Shown piece after piece: positions 7,480 through 17,319 of a DNA stretch of 64,000 bases (the first letter of the stretch is position 1; every line of letters starts with the position of its first letter). Origin of the DNA: an uncultured Lachnospiraceae bacterium (GTDB taxonomy: Bacteria; Bacillota; Clostridia; Lachnospirales; Lachnospiraceae); NCBI GenBank assembly GCA_947626985.1, contig CANQUG010000002.1, positions 1-64,000 of the forward strand, written 5' to 3'. The position numbers and the translations under genes were made by a program. The notes beneath the pieces were generated by a model. That model saw nothing but the letters and a program-made list of their open reading frames with translations. It did not search any database and had not been told where the DNA came from.

Positions 7480-9162
7480 TCAATAGAACTCGTTGTGAAG
7501 AAGCTCATGTACCTGCTCATGACTCAGCCGTGCATACAGCTCATCCATCAGCGGGTTGGCGTCGCTCTTCTTGATGGCGGATTTCTCATCTGCCTCGAAG
7601 ATGCCCTCGGTTCTCTTCACCTTGTCGCGGGTCTTGACGGGCTGGCCGCCGCCCATTACACAGCCGCCGGGACATGCCATAACCTCGATGAGGTGATAAT
7701 TGGCCTCTCCGTTTTTCACCCGCTCCATAACGGTTCTGGCGTTGGCCAGGCCGCTGGCTACGCAGATATTCACGTCCATGCCGTTATAGGGAACGGTAAA
7801 CTCCTTGATGCCTTCGTATCCGCGGACGCCGCTTTCCGCGATGGTCTGGATGGTCTCGGGCTTCTCATCGGGAGCGAGACGGCGAAGAACCGCCTCCGTC
7901 ACACCGCCGGTTACGCCGAAGATCACGCCGCCGCCGGAACCGATGCCGAAGGGGCTGTCCGCTTCCTCGGGCTCAAGCTCCGCCAGATTGATGCCGTACT
8001 CTTCGATCATGCGGATCAGCTCCGTGGTGGTGAGAACGTAATCGGTATCCTGCTCGCCCTTGGTCTTGCTGTTGGGTCGGAGAGCCTCCGCCTTCTTGGC
8101 GGTACAGGGCATGATGGAAACCATCACGGTCTTCTTGTCTCCTGCGTTGGCCGGATCACGGAAATACTCCTTCACTACCGCGGAGAGCATTCCCTGAGGC
8201 GAACGGCAGGTAGATACGTTGGGAACGAATTCCTGATACTGATCGGTGACAAATTTCACCCATGCCGGACAGCAGCTGGTCAGAAGGGGCAGTCTGCCGC
8301 CGTTGGCCACTCTGTCAAGGAACTCGGCGGACTCCTCCATGATGGTAAGGTCCGCGCTGTAAATGGTGTCGTATACTTCGTCAAAGCCAAGTCTGTGCAG
8401 AGCATTCACGATCTTGCCGATGGAATTTTTGCCATGGGGAAGGCCGAAGTGGTCGCCTACGGCTACACGAACGGCGGGAGCGATCTGGGCCACTACCCGC
8501 AGCTTATCGTCTCCCAGAACGTTCCATACGTCGGTTCTGTTGGAGCGGATGGTGATGGCGCCGGTGGGGCACATCACGCGGCACTGTCCGCAGTTTACAC
8601 AGTCGGTGGCGGCGATATCCTTATCAAATGCGGGAATGACGATGGCGTCGGTACCGCGGTGGGCAAATCCGAGAGCTCCCACGCTCTGGATCTCCTCGCA
8701 GACGCGCACGCAGTTTCCGCAGAGGATACATTTGTTGGGATCCCGAACGATGGACGGGGACGTCATATCGATGGGATGCTCTTCTTTATAATTCTGGAAA
8801 CGCACATCGCGGACGCCCATCTTGTGGGCCAGATCCTGAAGCTTGCACTCGCCGCTGTCGCGGCAGGTGGTACAGTCGCGGCAGTGAGCGGCCAGAAGAA
8901 GCTCCACGATCAGCTTCCGGTATTTGCGGAGCTTCGCGGTGTTGGTAAAGATTACCATCCCGTCCCTGGGTTCCTCGGAACAGGAAGCAAATAATTTGCC
9001 CTTATCATCCTGTACAGTACAAAGACGACATGCGCCGAAGGTGGATAATTCGGGCTGATAGCACAATGTCGGTATATTAATGCCTGCTTTTCGGATAATG
9101 GTCAGGACATTTTTTTCATCGGTGAACTCAACGGCTCTGCCGTCAATGGTCATAGTTCCCAT
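7480..9162 (-). CDS. hydA: [FeFe] hydrogenase catalytic subunit (bifurcating, HydA/HndD type)
   Basis: Catalytic subunit that reduces protons (or oxidises H2) at an H-cluster. Domains in order: plant-type [2Fe-2S] domain (~1-75, LCYQPELSTFGACRLC); His-ligated [4Fe-4S] segment (AAHCRDCTTCRDSGEC, ~92-108); two [4Fe-4S] motifs (CILCGNCVRVC, CVNCGQCRVMC, ~140-200). The H-cluster motifs are TSCCPAW (~295), MPCTAKKAEA (~350) and EVMACPGGCVMGGGQP (~490). A C-terminal small-subunit-like tail ends the protein. With the NuoE- and NuoF-type genes just upstream this is the trimeric group A3 electron-bifurcating architecture, which couples ferredoxin and NAD(P)H oxidation to H2 formation. Start ATG 9162 lies behind GGAGG, 19 bases after the NuoF-type gene. 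Confidence 0.95.
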   Translation of the reverse strand: MGTMTIDGRAVEFTDEKNVLTIIRKAGINIPTLCYQPELSTFGACRLCTVQDDKGKLFASCSEEPRDGMVIFTNTAKLRKYRKLIVELLLAAHCRDCTTCRDSGECKLQDLAHKMGVRDVRFQNYKEEHPIDMTSPSIVRDPNKCILCGNCVRVCEEIQSVGALGFAHRGTDAIVIPAFDKDIAATDCVNCGQCRVMCPTGAITIRSNRTDVWNVLGDDKLRVVAQIAPAVRVAVGDHFGLPHGKNSIGKIVNALHRLGFDEVYDTIYSADLTIMEESAEFLDRVANGGRLPLLTSCCPAWVKFVTDQYQEFVPNVSTCRSPQGMLSAVVKEYFRDPANAGDKKTVMVSIMPCTAKKAEALRPNSKTKGEQDTDYVLTTTELIRMIEEYGINLAELEPEEADSPFGIGSGGGVIFGVTGGVTEAVLRRLAPDEKPETIQTIAESGVRGYEGIKEFTVPYNGMDVNICVASGLANARTVMERVKNGEANYHLIEVMACPGGCVMGGGQPVKTRDKVKRTEGIFEADEKSAIKKSDANPLMDELYARLSHEQVHELLHNEFY

Positions 9163-9180
9163 ATAATTTATCCTCCCTCC

Positions 9181-11052
9181 TTAAAGTTCTACATAAACCG
9201 CATCGAAGTTGCAGTTGTCCTTGCAGGCGCCGCACTTGATGCAGAGATCGTTGTTGATGGTATATGGACTCTTAACCTTTCCGGTGATCGCGCCTGCCGG
9301 GCAGTTCTTCGCGCACTTGCCGCAGCCCTTGCAGAATTCCGGATTGATGTGGAACTTGCGGAGAGCGGTACAAACCTTGGAACGGCACTTCTTATCCCTG
9401 ATGTGCTCCTCGTACTCGTCGCGGAAGCGCTTCAGTGTGCTGATAACGGGAAGAGGCGCGCTCTTTCCAAGTCCGCACAGAGCCATGCTCCGAACCATGG
9501 TCGCCAGCTCCTGCAGCTCATCCAGATCGGACATCTCGCCCTTGCCTGCCACAATTCTCTCCAGGATCTCCAGCATACGCTTCGTGCCCTCACGGCAGGG
9601 AACGCACTTGCCGCAGCTCTCTCTCTGAGTGAAGCTCATGAAGAATCTGGCAACCTCCACCATACAGGTGTTCTCGTCCATAACTACCAGACCGCCGGAC
9701 CCCATGATGGCGTCAAACTTCTTAACGGAATCAAAGTCAAGGATCTGATCCAGGTGCTCCTCCACCAGACATCCGCCGGAGGGACCGCCGATCTGTACGC
9801 CCTTGAACGCGGCGCCGCTCTTTAAGCCGCCGCCGATATCATAGATAATGTGGCGGAGCGTGGTGCCCATGGGTACTTCGATCAGACCGGTATTCTCGAT
9901 GGATCCGGTAAGGGAGAAGGTCTTGGTTCCCGGGCTGCCCTCTGTTCCGATGGTGCGGAACCAGTCTGCGCCCTGAAGGATAATCTTGGGAACGTTGGCG
10001 TAGGTTTCTACATTATTCAGTACGGTGGGTTTCTCCCACAGACCTTTTTCTACTGTACGGGGCGGTTTTACACGGGGCATGCCGCGGTTTCCTTCGATGG
10101 AAGCCGTCAGAGCGGAGCCCTCGCCGCATACGAATGCGCCCGCGCCGCGGTTAATATGTAAATGGAAGTTTACGCCGGAACCCAGGATGTTGTCGCCCAG
10201 GAGGCCGTAGGCTTCCGCCTGCTCCATGGCCATGCGCAGTCTCTTTACGGACATGGGATACTCGGCACGCACATAGATATAACCGTTCTCGGCGCCTACC
10301 GCGTAGGCCGCCAGGGTCATGCCTTCGATCATCTTATAGGGATCGCCCTCCATTACGGAGCCGTCCATGAATGCGCCGGGGTCGCCCTCGTCGCCGTTGC
10401 ATACGACATAGCGCTCTTTTACCTTCTGGCGCGCCACCTGGCTCCATTTTCTTCCTGCGGGGAAGCCGGCGCCGCCGCGGCCGCGAAGGCCGGATTTCGT
10501 CACTTCGTCGATCACGTCCTGGGGGGTCATCTCAAAGAATGCTTTGGCCAGCGCCTGATAGCCGCCTACCGCGATATACTCGTCGATGGATTCGGCGTCG
10601 ATCTTGCCGCAGTTCTCCAGAACGATCCTGGTCTGCAGCTTCAGGAACGGGATGTCGTCCGGGTGCTGGCAGATCTCGTCATTATGTTTATAGAAGAGAC
10701 GCTCCACGGGCTCGCCCCGGAGAACGGTCTTCTCCACGATTTCCTTGCAGTCCTCGATCTGAACATGTACATACTGATAGTCATAGGGCTCGATGCGCAT
10801 CAGCGGTCCCAGCTCGCAAAGGCCCTGGCAGCCGGTCTTGATCACGCCCACGTGAGGAACGTCCTTCTGCATCTCGATCTTCACGCCCTCGATGTCCTTA
10901 CAGAGCTTCACCATCTCGTCGTAAATCTTCTGAGAACCGGAAGCGATACATCCTGTACCTGAACAGACAAGCACACGGCAGGTATAGGAATCAATGACCT
11001 TTTGCACCTCTGCCTGTTTGTTCAACAGGGCTTCTTTATTATTGATACTCAT
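9181..11052 (-). CDS. hydB: NuoF-like subunit of bifurcating hydrogenase (HydB/HndC)
   Basis: Flavoprotein subunit that binds NAD(H) and FMN and is the probable bifurcation site. An N-terminal thioredoxin-like [2Fe-2S] domain (~25-120: CSGTGCIASGS, KTGCQGLCELGP) precedes the NuoF core (~140-560) with GLRGRGGAGFPAGRKW (FMN/NAD site), CNGDEGDPGAFMD, GAGAYVCGE-like GAGAFVCGEGSAL and the [4Fe-4S] motif SCGKCVPCREG. A two-cluster ferredoxin tail (CKGCGKCAKNC, CIKCGACKDNC, ~565-620) completes it. At 623 aa it has the HydB layout rather than that of complex I NuoF (~430 aa). The start overlaps the preceding gene's stop (ATGA), indicating translational coupling. Confidence 0.95.
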   Translation of the reverse strand: MSINNKEALLNKQAEVQKVIDSYTCRVLVCSGTGCIASGSQKIYDEMVKLCKDIEGVKIEMQKDVPHVGVIKTGCQGLCELGPLMRIEPYDYQYVHVQIEDCKEIVEKTVLRGEPVERLFYKHNDEICQHPDDIPFLKLQTRIVLENCGKIDAESIDEYIAVGGYQALAKAFFEMTPQDVIDEVTKSGLRGRGGAGFPAGRKWSQVARQKVKERYVVCNGDEGDPGAFMDGSVMEGDPYKMIEGMTLAAYAVGAENGYIYVRAEYPMSVKRLRMAMEQAEAYGLLGDNILGSGVNFHLHINRGAGAFVCGEGSALTASIEGNRGMPRVKPPRTVEKGLWEKPTVLNNVETYANVPKIILQGADWFRTIGTEGSPGTKTFSLTGSIENTGLIEVPMGTTLRHIIYDIGGGLKSGAAFKGVQIGGPSGGCLVEEHLDQILDFDSVKKFDAIMGSGGLVVMDENTCMVEVARFFMSFTQRESCGKCVPCREGTKRMLEILERIVAGKGEMSDLDELQELATMVRSMALCGLGKSAPLPVISTLKRFRDEYEEHIRDKKCRSKVCTALRKFHINPEFCKGCGKCAKNCPAGAITGKVKSPYTINNDLCIKCGACKDNCNFDAVYVEL

Positions 11053-11528
11053 GCGCTCTCACCTCTCAATCCATCAAGCAGCTCTATGGCCTTTTCGGGT
11101 GTCATTTTGGGGTGTACCTCGTCGTTCACCGTACATGTGGGCGCCAGTCCGCACGCGCCCAGGCAGGAAACCGTCTCAATCGTGAAAAGCATGTCGTCGG
11201 TGGTGTGTTTCTTATGGCTCAGTCCCAGCTCCTTCAGCATGGCTTCCTTCACCGGCATGGATTTTCTTACGTGGCACGCCGTGCCGTCGCAGACTTTAAT
11301 GATATACTTGCCCTTGGGCTCAAACGAAAAGTTCTCATAGAAAGTCGCTACACTGTAGGCCTTCGCCTCTGTCACTCCGATCTGCGACGCTACGTAAGTG
11401 AGAAGCTCTCCCGGCAGATAACGGTACTCTGCCTGGATGTCCTGCATGATGGGGATCAGCGAGGCGGCTCTGCGCCCGTAATGCTCAATGACCTCATCCG
11501 CTTTTTTGTAATAAGACTGGTCTAACAT
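11049..11528 (-). CDS. hydC: NuoE-like [2Fe-2S] subunit of bifurcating hydrogenase (HydC/HndA)
   Basis: Small thioredoxin-fold subunit carrying one [2Fe-2S] cluster and passing electrons to the NuoF-like flavoprotein. A helical N-terminal half (YRYLPGELLTYVASQIGVTEAKAYSVATFYENFS) is typical of NuoE. Cluster ligands appear as CDGTACHVRKS (~87) and ETVSCLGACGLAP (~128). The length of 159 aa is normal. It is the first gene of the operon, with AAGGAGGG six bases upstream and a clear SigA promoter. Homologs of the N-terminal domain of HydB share its fold but are longer. Confidence 0.95.
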   Translation of the reverse strand: MLDQSYYKKADEVIEHYGRRAASLIPIMQDIQAEYRYLPGELLTYVASQIGVTEAKAYSVATFYENFSFEPKGKYIIKVCDGTACHVRKSMPVKEAMLKELGLSHKKHTTDDMLFTIETVSCLGACGLAPTCTVNDEVHPKMTPEKAIELLDGLRGESA

Positions 11529-11596
11529 TCATTTCCCTCCTTAATTAGTTTTCCTCAAGTCCATTTTAGTAAATATACACATACACTTGTATTTTG

Positions 11597-11625
11597 ATTA
11601 TACATGATTCTGGTAAATTTCACAA
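11597..11625 (-). promoter_or_regulatory. SigA promoter of the hydrogenase operon
   Basis: TTGTGA (11625-11620), 17 bases, TATAAT (11602-11597) on the minus strand, about 70 bases before the first subunit. The 11529-11861 gap holds this promoter and the divergent topoisomerase promoter; nothing else is apparent. Confidence 0.8.
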
Positions 11626-11785
11626 GGGATAACTTTAAAATTTTCTGAATTATCCTCGAAAAATGGCTTAAAAATGCGGTTTTTCAGAACTTTGTATGCA
11701 AAAAAGTGCAATGCAGGAACTTTGACAATGCTGTTAAAAACAAAACACAGTACAAATTCAGACAGGGCCGGATTCGTTTTTCTGC

Positions 11786-11815
11786 TTGCCAAAATGCCCC
11801 CTTCTGGGGTATGAT
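11786..11815 (+). promoter_or_regulatory. SigA-type promoter of the topoisomerase pair
   Basis: TTGCCA (11786-11791), 18 bases, TATGAT (11810-11815), about 45 bases before the parE-type start. The spacer contains a small CCCC..GGGG dyad. Confidence 0.6.
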
Positions 11816-11861
11816 ATAGAACGAATGTTTGATATATCTGCAGAAAGGAAGCATATCCGTC

Positions 11862-13787
11862 ATGGCAAAAAAGGAAACCTACGACGCCGGCAGCATCTCG
11901 GTGCTGGAGGGACTGGAAGCGGTCCGCAAGCGGCCGGGAATGTATATCGGAAGCGTGTCCAGAAAGGGGCTGAACCACCTGATCTACGAGATCGTGGACA
12001 ACGCGGTGGACGAGCACCTTGCAGGGTTCTGCGACAGGATTCACGTCATCCTCAACAGGGACGGCTCCTGTACCGTGGACGACAACGGCCGCGGGATCCC
12101 CGTGGACATGCACGAAAAGGGAATGGCCGCGGAGCGTCTGGTATTCACCACTCTTCACGCAGGAGGAAAATTTGACAATACCGTGTATAAAACCAGCGGA
12201 GGGCTCCACGGGGTGGGTTCCTCGGTGGTCAACGCCCTGTCCGTCTGGCTGGACGTGAAGATCAGCCGCGACGGCTATGTTCACCATGACTATTACGAGA
12301 GAGGCGTTCCCGCCCTGGAGCTGGAGAACGGCCTTCTGCCCAGGATCAAAAAGACGAAGGCCACAGGCTCCTGCATCACCTTCCTCCCGGACCCGGAAAT
12401 TTTCGAAAAAACCGTGTTTTCCGCCGCGGAGGTGAAGAGCCGCCTTCATGAGACCGCCTATCTGAACCCCGCTCTCACCATCCTGTTTGAGGACAGACGA
12501 GGCGAGCACACCGAGACGGTCACCTACCAGGAACCCGAGGGAATCATCGGCTATATCCGGGATCTGAACCAGAACGCCCAGCCCGTCCACGACCCGGTTT
12601 ACCTGAAAGGAGAGACGGACGGCATCCGGGTGGAGGTGGCCTTCCAGTTCATCAACGAATTCCGTGAGAACGTTCTGGGCTTCTGCAACAACATCTACAA
12701 TGCCGAGGGCGGCACCCACCTGACAGGATTCAAGACCACATTTACCACCGTGATGAACAATTACGCCAGAGAGCTGGGCATTCTCAAGGAGAAGGATCCG
12801 AATTTTACAGGCGCGGACATCCGCAACGGCATGACCGCGGTGGTTTCCATCAAGCATCCGGAGCCCCGCTTCGAGGGCCAGACCAAGACCAAGCTGGACA
12901 ACCAGGACGCGGCGAAGGCCACCGGCAAGGTGGTGGGCGAGCAGCTGGTGCTCTATTTTGACCGGAACCTGGAGGCGCTGAAATCCGTTCTCGCCTGCGC
13001 GGAAAAGGCGGCGAAGATCCGTAAATCCGAGGAGCGGGCCAAAACCAACCTTCTCACGAAGCAGAAGTATTCCTTCGATTCCAACGGCAAGCTGGCCAAC
13101 TGCGAGAAGAAGGACCCCTCCCTCTGCGAGATCTTCATCGTGGAGGGCGATTCCGCCGGGGGCTCCGCCAAGACCGCCCGGGACCGGAATTACCAGGCCA
13201 TCCTTCCCATCCGGGGCAAAATCCTTAATGTGGAGAAGGCCAGCATTGACAAAATACTGGCGAACGCGGAGATCAAAACCATGATCAACGCCTTCGGCTG
13301 CGGATTTTCCGAGGGCTACGGCAACGACTTTGACATTACGAAGCTCCGGTACGACAAGATCGTGATCATGGCGGATGCGGACGTGGACGGAGCTCATATT
13401 TCCACCCTTCTTCTCACTCTGTTTTACCGGTTTATGCCGGAGCTCATCTACGAAGGCCACGTGTACATCGCCATGCCGCCCCTGTACAAGGTCATGCCCA
13501 AAAAGGGGGCGGAGGAATACCTCTACGACGACAAGGCTCTGGAAAAGTACCGCCGGACCCATAAGGCGGGGACCTTCACCCTCCAGAGATACAAGGGTCT
13601 GGGTGAAATGGATGCGGAACAGCTGTGGGAAACCACGCTGAACCCGAAGACGAGAATCATGAAGCGGGTAGAGATCGAGGACGCCAGACTGGCCTCCAGC
13701 CTCACGGAGGTTCTTATGGGAAGCGAAGTGTCGCCCCGGAAGGCCTTTATTTATGAGCATGCCCAGGACGCGGAACTGGACGTCTGA
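11862..13787 (+). CDS. parE: Type II topoisomerase ATPase subunit (ParE/GyrB family)
   Basis: ATP-driven subunit of a type IIA topoisomerase. The GHKL ATPase motifs are EIVDNAVDEHLAG (~45), DNGRGIPVDMH (~75) and GLHGVGSSVVNALS (~110). The transducer domain has QTKTKLDN near 330. The TOPRIM domain shows EGDSAGGSA (~430) and DADVDGAHI (~505), and the tail RYKGLGEMDAEQLWETT is canonical. Start ATG 11862 was preferred to the TTG at 11829 because GAAAGGAAG precedes it, giving 641 aa. The adjacent A subunit lacks a visible gyrase box, so the pair is called topoisomerase IV-like. A second gyrase is a possible alternative. The genes are 24 bases apart. Confidence 0.88.
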   Translation: MAKKETYDAGSISVLEGLEAVRKRPGMYIGSVSRKGLNHLIYEIVDNAVDEHLAGFCDRIHVILNRDGSCTVDDNGRGIPVDMHEKGMAAERLVFTTLHAGGKFDNTVYKTSGGLHGVGSSVVNALSVWLDVKISRDGYVHHDYYERGVPALELENGLLPRIKKTKATGSCITFLPDPEIFEKTVFSAAEVKSRLHETAYLNPALTILFEDRRGEHTETVTYQEPEGIIGYIRDLNQNAQPVHDPVYLKGETDGIRVEVAFQFINEFRENVLGFCNNIYNAEGGTHLTGFKTTFTTVMNNYARELGILKEKDPNFTGADIRNGMTAVVSIKHPEPRFEGQTKTKLDNQDAAKATGKVVGEQLVLYFDRNLEALKSVLACAEKAAKIRKSEERAKTNLLTKQKYSFDSNGKLANCEKKDPSLCEIFIVEGDSAGGSAKTARDRNYQAILPIRGKILNVEKASIDKILANAEIKTMINAFGCGFSEGYGNDFDITKLRYDKIVIMADADVDGAHISTLLLTLFYRFMPELIYEGHVYIAMPPLYKVMPKKGAEEYLYDDKALEKYRRTHKAGTFTLQRYKGLGEMDAEQLWETTLNPKTRIMKRVEIEDARLASSLTEVLMGSEVSPRKAFIYEHAQDAELDV

Positions 13788-13811
13788 CGATTTCTCCTTC
13801 AGGAGGGAACC

Positions 13812-16058
13812 ATGAAAACAGAACAGGAAACGATCATTGCCGCCGATTATGCGGAAATCATGCAGAAATCCTATATCGATTACGCCATGAGCGTCATCAT
13901 TTCCCGTGCCCTCCCCGACGTGAGGGACGGACTGAAGCCGGTGCAGAGACGCACCCTCTACGACATGTACGAGCTGGGGATCCGCTACGACCGCCCCTAC
14001 AGAAAATGCGCCCGTATCGTGGGCGACACCATGGGCAAATACCATCCCCACGGGGACAGCTCCATCTACGAGGCTCTCGTGGTGATGGCCCAGGATTTTA
14101 AAAAGGGGAAAACCCTGGTGGACGGCCACGGAAATTTCGGCTCCATCGAGGGGGACGGTGCGGCTGCCATGAGATACACGGAGGCCCGCCTGGAAAAGCT
14201 AACCCAGGAAGTGTTCCTGGGGGACCTGGACAAGGACGTGGTGGACTTTACCCCCAACTTTGACGAGACGGAAAAAGAGCCGGTGGTTCTGCCGGTAAAA
14301 ATACCCAATCTCCTCATCAACGGAGCGGACGGCATCGCCGTGGGAATGGCTACCAGCATTCCTCCCCATAACCTGGGGGAGGTGGTGGACGCGGTCAAGG
14401 CCTACATGCGGGACAGCGAGATCAGCGTCAAAGGCCTGATGCGCTATATCAAGGGACCGGACTTCCCCACGGGAGGCATCGTGGTGAACAAGGACGAGCT
14501 CCGGAGCATCTACGAGACCGGTTCGGGCAAGATCCGCCTCCGGGGAAAGGTAGATGTGGAAAATCTGAAGGGCGGCAAAACCCAGCTGGTGATCACGGAG
14601 ATTCCCTACACCATGCTGGGAGCCAACATCGGGAAATTCCTCAACGACGTGGCCGCCCTGGTGGAAACGAAAAAGACCACGGACATCACGGACATTTCCA
14701 ATCAGTCCTCCAAGGAGGGCATCCGCATCGTCCTGGAGCTCCGCCGTGACACGGACGTGGAAAATCTTACCAATCTGCTGTACAAAAAGACCCGCCTGGA
14801 GGATACCTTCGGGGTGAATATGCTGGCGGTGGCGGACGGACGGCCGGAAATCCTCAGCCTGAAGCAGGTCATCGAGCACCATGTGGATTTTCTTTTTGAG
14901 ATCACTACTAGAAAATATCAGACCCTTCTGGCCAGAGAGCTGGAGAAGAAGGAGATTCAGGAGGGCCTGATCAAGGCCTGCGACGTCATCGATCTGATCA
15001 TCGAGATCCTCCGGGGGAGCAAAAGCCGGGAACAGGCGAAAAAATGCCTGGTGGAGGGCGTCACCGAGGGGATCCGGTTCCGGACGAAAACCAGCGAGCG
15101 CGCGGCGTCGAGGCTGCGGTTCACGGAACGTCAGGCCACGGCGATCCTGGAGATGCGCCTTTACAGGCTCATCGGCCTGGAAATTCAGGCGCTCCAGGAG
15201 GAATATCAGGAGACCATGGGGCATATCTCCCGCTATCAGGATATCCTGGACCATTATGAATCCATGTCTCAGGTGATCATAAAAGAACTGGACGAGATCA
15301 AAAAAGAATACGGAACGAAGCGCCGCACCGCCATCGAAAACGCGGAGGAAGCGGTTTATGAGGAAAAGAAGATGGAGGAGATGGAGGTCTGCTTCCTGAT
15401 GGACCGCTTCGGCTACATGAAGATCGTGGATATGACGGCCTACGAGAGAAACAGGGAGGCCGCTCATAATGAGAATAAATATGTCTTTACCTGTATGAAT
15501 ACGGATAAGATCTGCATCTTCACCGATATCGGAAAAATGCACACGGTCAGGGTCAGCGATATTCCGCTGGTGCGCTTCCGGGACAAAGGAACCCCCGCGG
15601 ATAATCTGAGCAATTACTCCAGCACCCAGGAGCAGATGCTGCTGGTGGCCCCCATGAGCGAAGTCAGCCGTTCCACACTTCTGTTTGTCACGGAGACCGC
15701 CATGTGCAAGCTGGTGGACGGCGGAGAATTTGACGCGTCCAAGCGCACCATCGCCTCCACCCGGATCGGCGAGGGGGATAAACTCATTTTCACCGGGATC
15801 GCCGGCGAGATGGAACAGGTAGTTCTGGAAAGCGGCGGCGGGTATTTCCTTCGGTTCCCTCTGAAGGAAATTCCTCTGAAAAAGAAAACCGCTCTGGGCG
15901 TAAGGGGCATGAAGCTGGCGGAGACGGACCGGCTGGTTCATGCGTATCTGCTGGGAGGAAACCGGGAGTACACCATTACCTGGCATGATAAGGAATTCTC
16001 CCTGAATAAAGTGAAGATGGCGGGGCGGGATACCAAGGGAACCCGGCCGAGAGGATGA
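13812..16058 (+). CDS. parC: Type II topoisomerase cleavage subunit (ParC/GyrA family)
   Basis: DNA breakage-reunion subunit. The winged-helix domain carries the quinolone-determining region ([13 protein letters not shown], ~77-89, with Ser and Glu at the usual sensitive positions) and the active-site Tyr in [11 protein letters not shown] (~120). The coiled tower follows ([26 protein letters not shown]). A C-terminal beta-pinwheel begins near 530. No QRRGGKG-type gyrase box is visible in that domain, which favours topoisomerase IV (decatenation) over gyrase (supercoiling). The length is 748 aa. AGGAGGG stands five bases before ATG 13812. It pairs with the B-type gene upstream. A 25-bp repeat array begins shortly after the stop codon. 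Confidence 0.88.
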   Translation: MKTEQETIIAADYAEIMQKSYIDYAMSVIISRALPDVRDGLKPVQRRTLYDMYELGIRYDRPYRKCARIVGDTMGKYHPHGDSSIYEALVVMAQDFKKGKTLVDGHGNFGSIEGDGAAAMRYTEARLEKLTQEVFLGDLDKDVVDFTPNFDETEKEPVVLPVKIPNLLINGADGIAVGMATSIPPHNLGEVVDAVKAYMRDSEISVKGLMRYIKGPDFPTGGIVVNKDELRSIYETGSGKIRLRGKVDVENLKGGKTQLVITEIPYTMLGANIGKFLNDVAALVETKKTTDITDISNQSSKEGIRIVLELRRDTDVENLTNLLYKKTRLEDTFGVNMLAVADGRPEILSLKQVIEHHVDFLFEITTRKYQTLLARELEKKEIQEGLIKACDVIDLIIEILRGSKSREQAKKCLVEGVTEGIRFRTKTSERAASRLRFTERQATAILEMRLYRLIGLEIQALQEEYQETMGHISRYQDILDHYESMSQVIIKELDEIKKEYGTKRRTAIENAEEAVYEEKKMEEMEVCFLMDRFGYMKIVDMTAYERNREAAHNENKYVFTCMNTDKICIFTDIGKMHTVRVSDIPLVRFRDKGTPADNLSNYSSTQEQMLLVAPMSEVSRSTLLFVTETAMCKLVDGGEFDASKRTIASTRIGEGDKLIFTGIAGEMEQVVLESGGGYFLRFPLKEIPLKKKTALGVRGMKLAETDRLVHAYLLGGNREYTITWHDKEFSLNKVKMAGRDTKGTRPRG

Positions 16059-16084
16059 GGCTGACGGCGTCAAGAATGCGTGGC

Positions 16085-16308
16085 GCTGACGGCTAAAGGC
16101 CGGTGACGCCGTCAACGTAAAGGCCTGAAAGTGCCGATGGCATAAAAACCCGGTAGCGCCGACGGCATAAAAGCCCGGTAACGCCGACGGCATAAAAGCC
16201 CGGTAGCGCCGTAAGCATAAAAGCCTGGAAGTGCCATAGCATAAAGGCCCGGTGACGCCGTCGACGTAAAGACCCGGTAATGACGCCGGCACAAAAACCG
16301 GATGAGGT
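16085..16308. repeat. 25-bp tandem array downstream of parC
   Basis: About nine head-to-tail copies of GACGGCATAAAAGCCCGGTAGCGCC (copies of 24-28 bases) fill the 16059-16398 gap. Within each unit GGCATAAAAGCC can form a small hairpin. Copies 3-5 are nearly identical and the outer ones are decayed. There are no unique spacers, so this is not CRISPR. It may modulate read-through from parC into the next gene. Confidence 0.8.
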
Positions 16309-16398
16309 TGACGTCGCAAAATTGTTGCAAAATCATTACGAATATGTTAATGTATAGGATAGGATTTTCGGTACATGTCAGATGAAAGGAGTTCTATT

Positions 16399-17169
16399 AT
16401 GTCAAAATACCGCAGCATATTCAGACGCATTCTTGTTTTTGCGCTTCTGACAGCAGTCCTCTCCGGCTGCTTCCCGATGAACGCCGCAGCCGCAGCCGCG
16501 AAAAGCAAATATGTAAGCAATAAATACGCCAGGGTATGGATGAACATCCTCGGCGCAGTGGAAACCGGCGGACAGGTCTATGGCCAGCGGAATTATTCCA
16601 GCTTTATCGGTCCCTACACCGGATCGCCCAACGAACACAGCTGCACCGCCGGCGCTTATCAGGAATACGGAGAAAATCTCCGTCAGCTTCTGCTGGCGAT
16701 CCAGAAACAGTACCCCGCCGTTTTTAAACGGCTGGATACGGCCAAAATCGCGAAGGATCTGAAACGGGTATGGTCCGAAAGCGCCCCCTATACCGCAAAG
16801 CCCGGAAGCGCCAAGGCGAAGGCCATCGTAAATATCATTTCCAGCGCCAAGGGAAAACGGGTACAGGACCAGAGAGCCGTAGAACTGCTGGATACCTATC
16901 TGGCCGGCATTAAAAAGCTGGGAGTAAAAAAACTGCGCTGCGGTCTCTTTATGGCGGAATGCTATCATCTGGGAGGCTACGCGGCAGTTCAGAGAGTGGT
17001 AAATCGGGCATCCAATAAAAACAGCCTCTCGTCTCTGCGTAAATCCCTGTACCTGGATCAGAAGGACTACAGCAACAGCTACCAGATCGGAGATACCATT
17101 TACCAGGGCAGACATGAACTCATCTATAAATGGCTGAAACAATACATACCTGCAAACGCTGTTTTTTAA
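16399..17169 (+). CDS. Secreted protein of unknown function, possible lysozyme-like fold
   Basis: Start ATG 16399 follows AAAGGAG by seven bases, giving 256 aa. The N terminus RSIFRRILVFALLTAVLSGC is a signal peptide ending in an LSGC lipobox, so a lipoprotein is likely. An Ala cleavage site a little later (NAAAAAA) is an alternative. The mature part opens with WMNILGAVETGGQVYGQRNYSSFIGPYTGSPNEH and a GAYQEYG segment. This pattern (Glu in GAVExGGQxYG, aromatic-rich, then a helical body) resembles domains attached to phage and cell-wall hydrolases, and a lysozyme-like activity with that Glu as acid is conceivable. I do not recognise a firmly named family. Two Cys (~86, ~189) may form a disulfide. 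Confidence 0.6.
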   Translation: MSKYRSIFRRILVFALLTAVLSGCFPMNAAAAAAKSKYVSNKYARVWMNILGAVETGGQVYGQRNYSSFIGPYTGSPNEHSCTAGAYQEYGENLRQLLLAIQKQYPAVFKRLDTAKIAKDLKRVWSESAPYTAKPGSAKAKAIVNIISSAKGKRVQDQRAVELLDTYLAGIKKLGVKKLRCGLFMAECYHLGGYAAVQRVVNRASNKNSLSSLRKSLYLDQKDYSNSYQIGDTIYQGRHELIYKWLKQYIPANAVF

Positions 17170-17319
17170 ATTTACTTTTTCCTGACAGGGAAGCCGCTTC
17201 GCAGAACCGGGCGCTGAGAAGGGCGCTGAGAAAAGAATTTTCTGCTGACAGTCAAAAAATGACACGTAAAACGTCGAAAAAGAAGTCCTAAAATGGGGAA
17301 GGGAAGGGGGAATGGAAAA

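Noticed and set aside
11598-14129. 843-aa minus-strand ORF
   Set aside because: Antisense to the parE-type gene, whose motifs are unmistakable.
16085-16308. CRISPR array
   Set aside because: Units are head to tail without unique spacers, and no cas gene is present.
14199-16319. 706-aa minus-strand ORF
   Set aside because: Antisense to the parC-type gene; its N-terminal repeats are just the translated 25-bp array.
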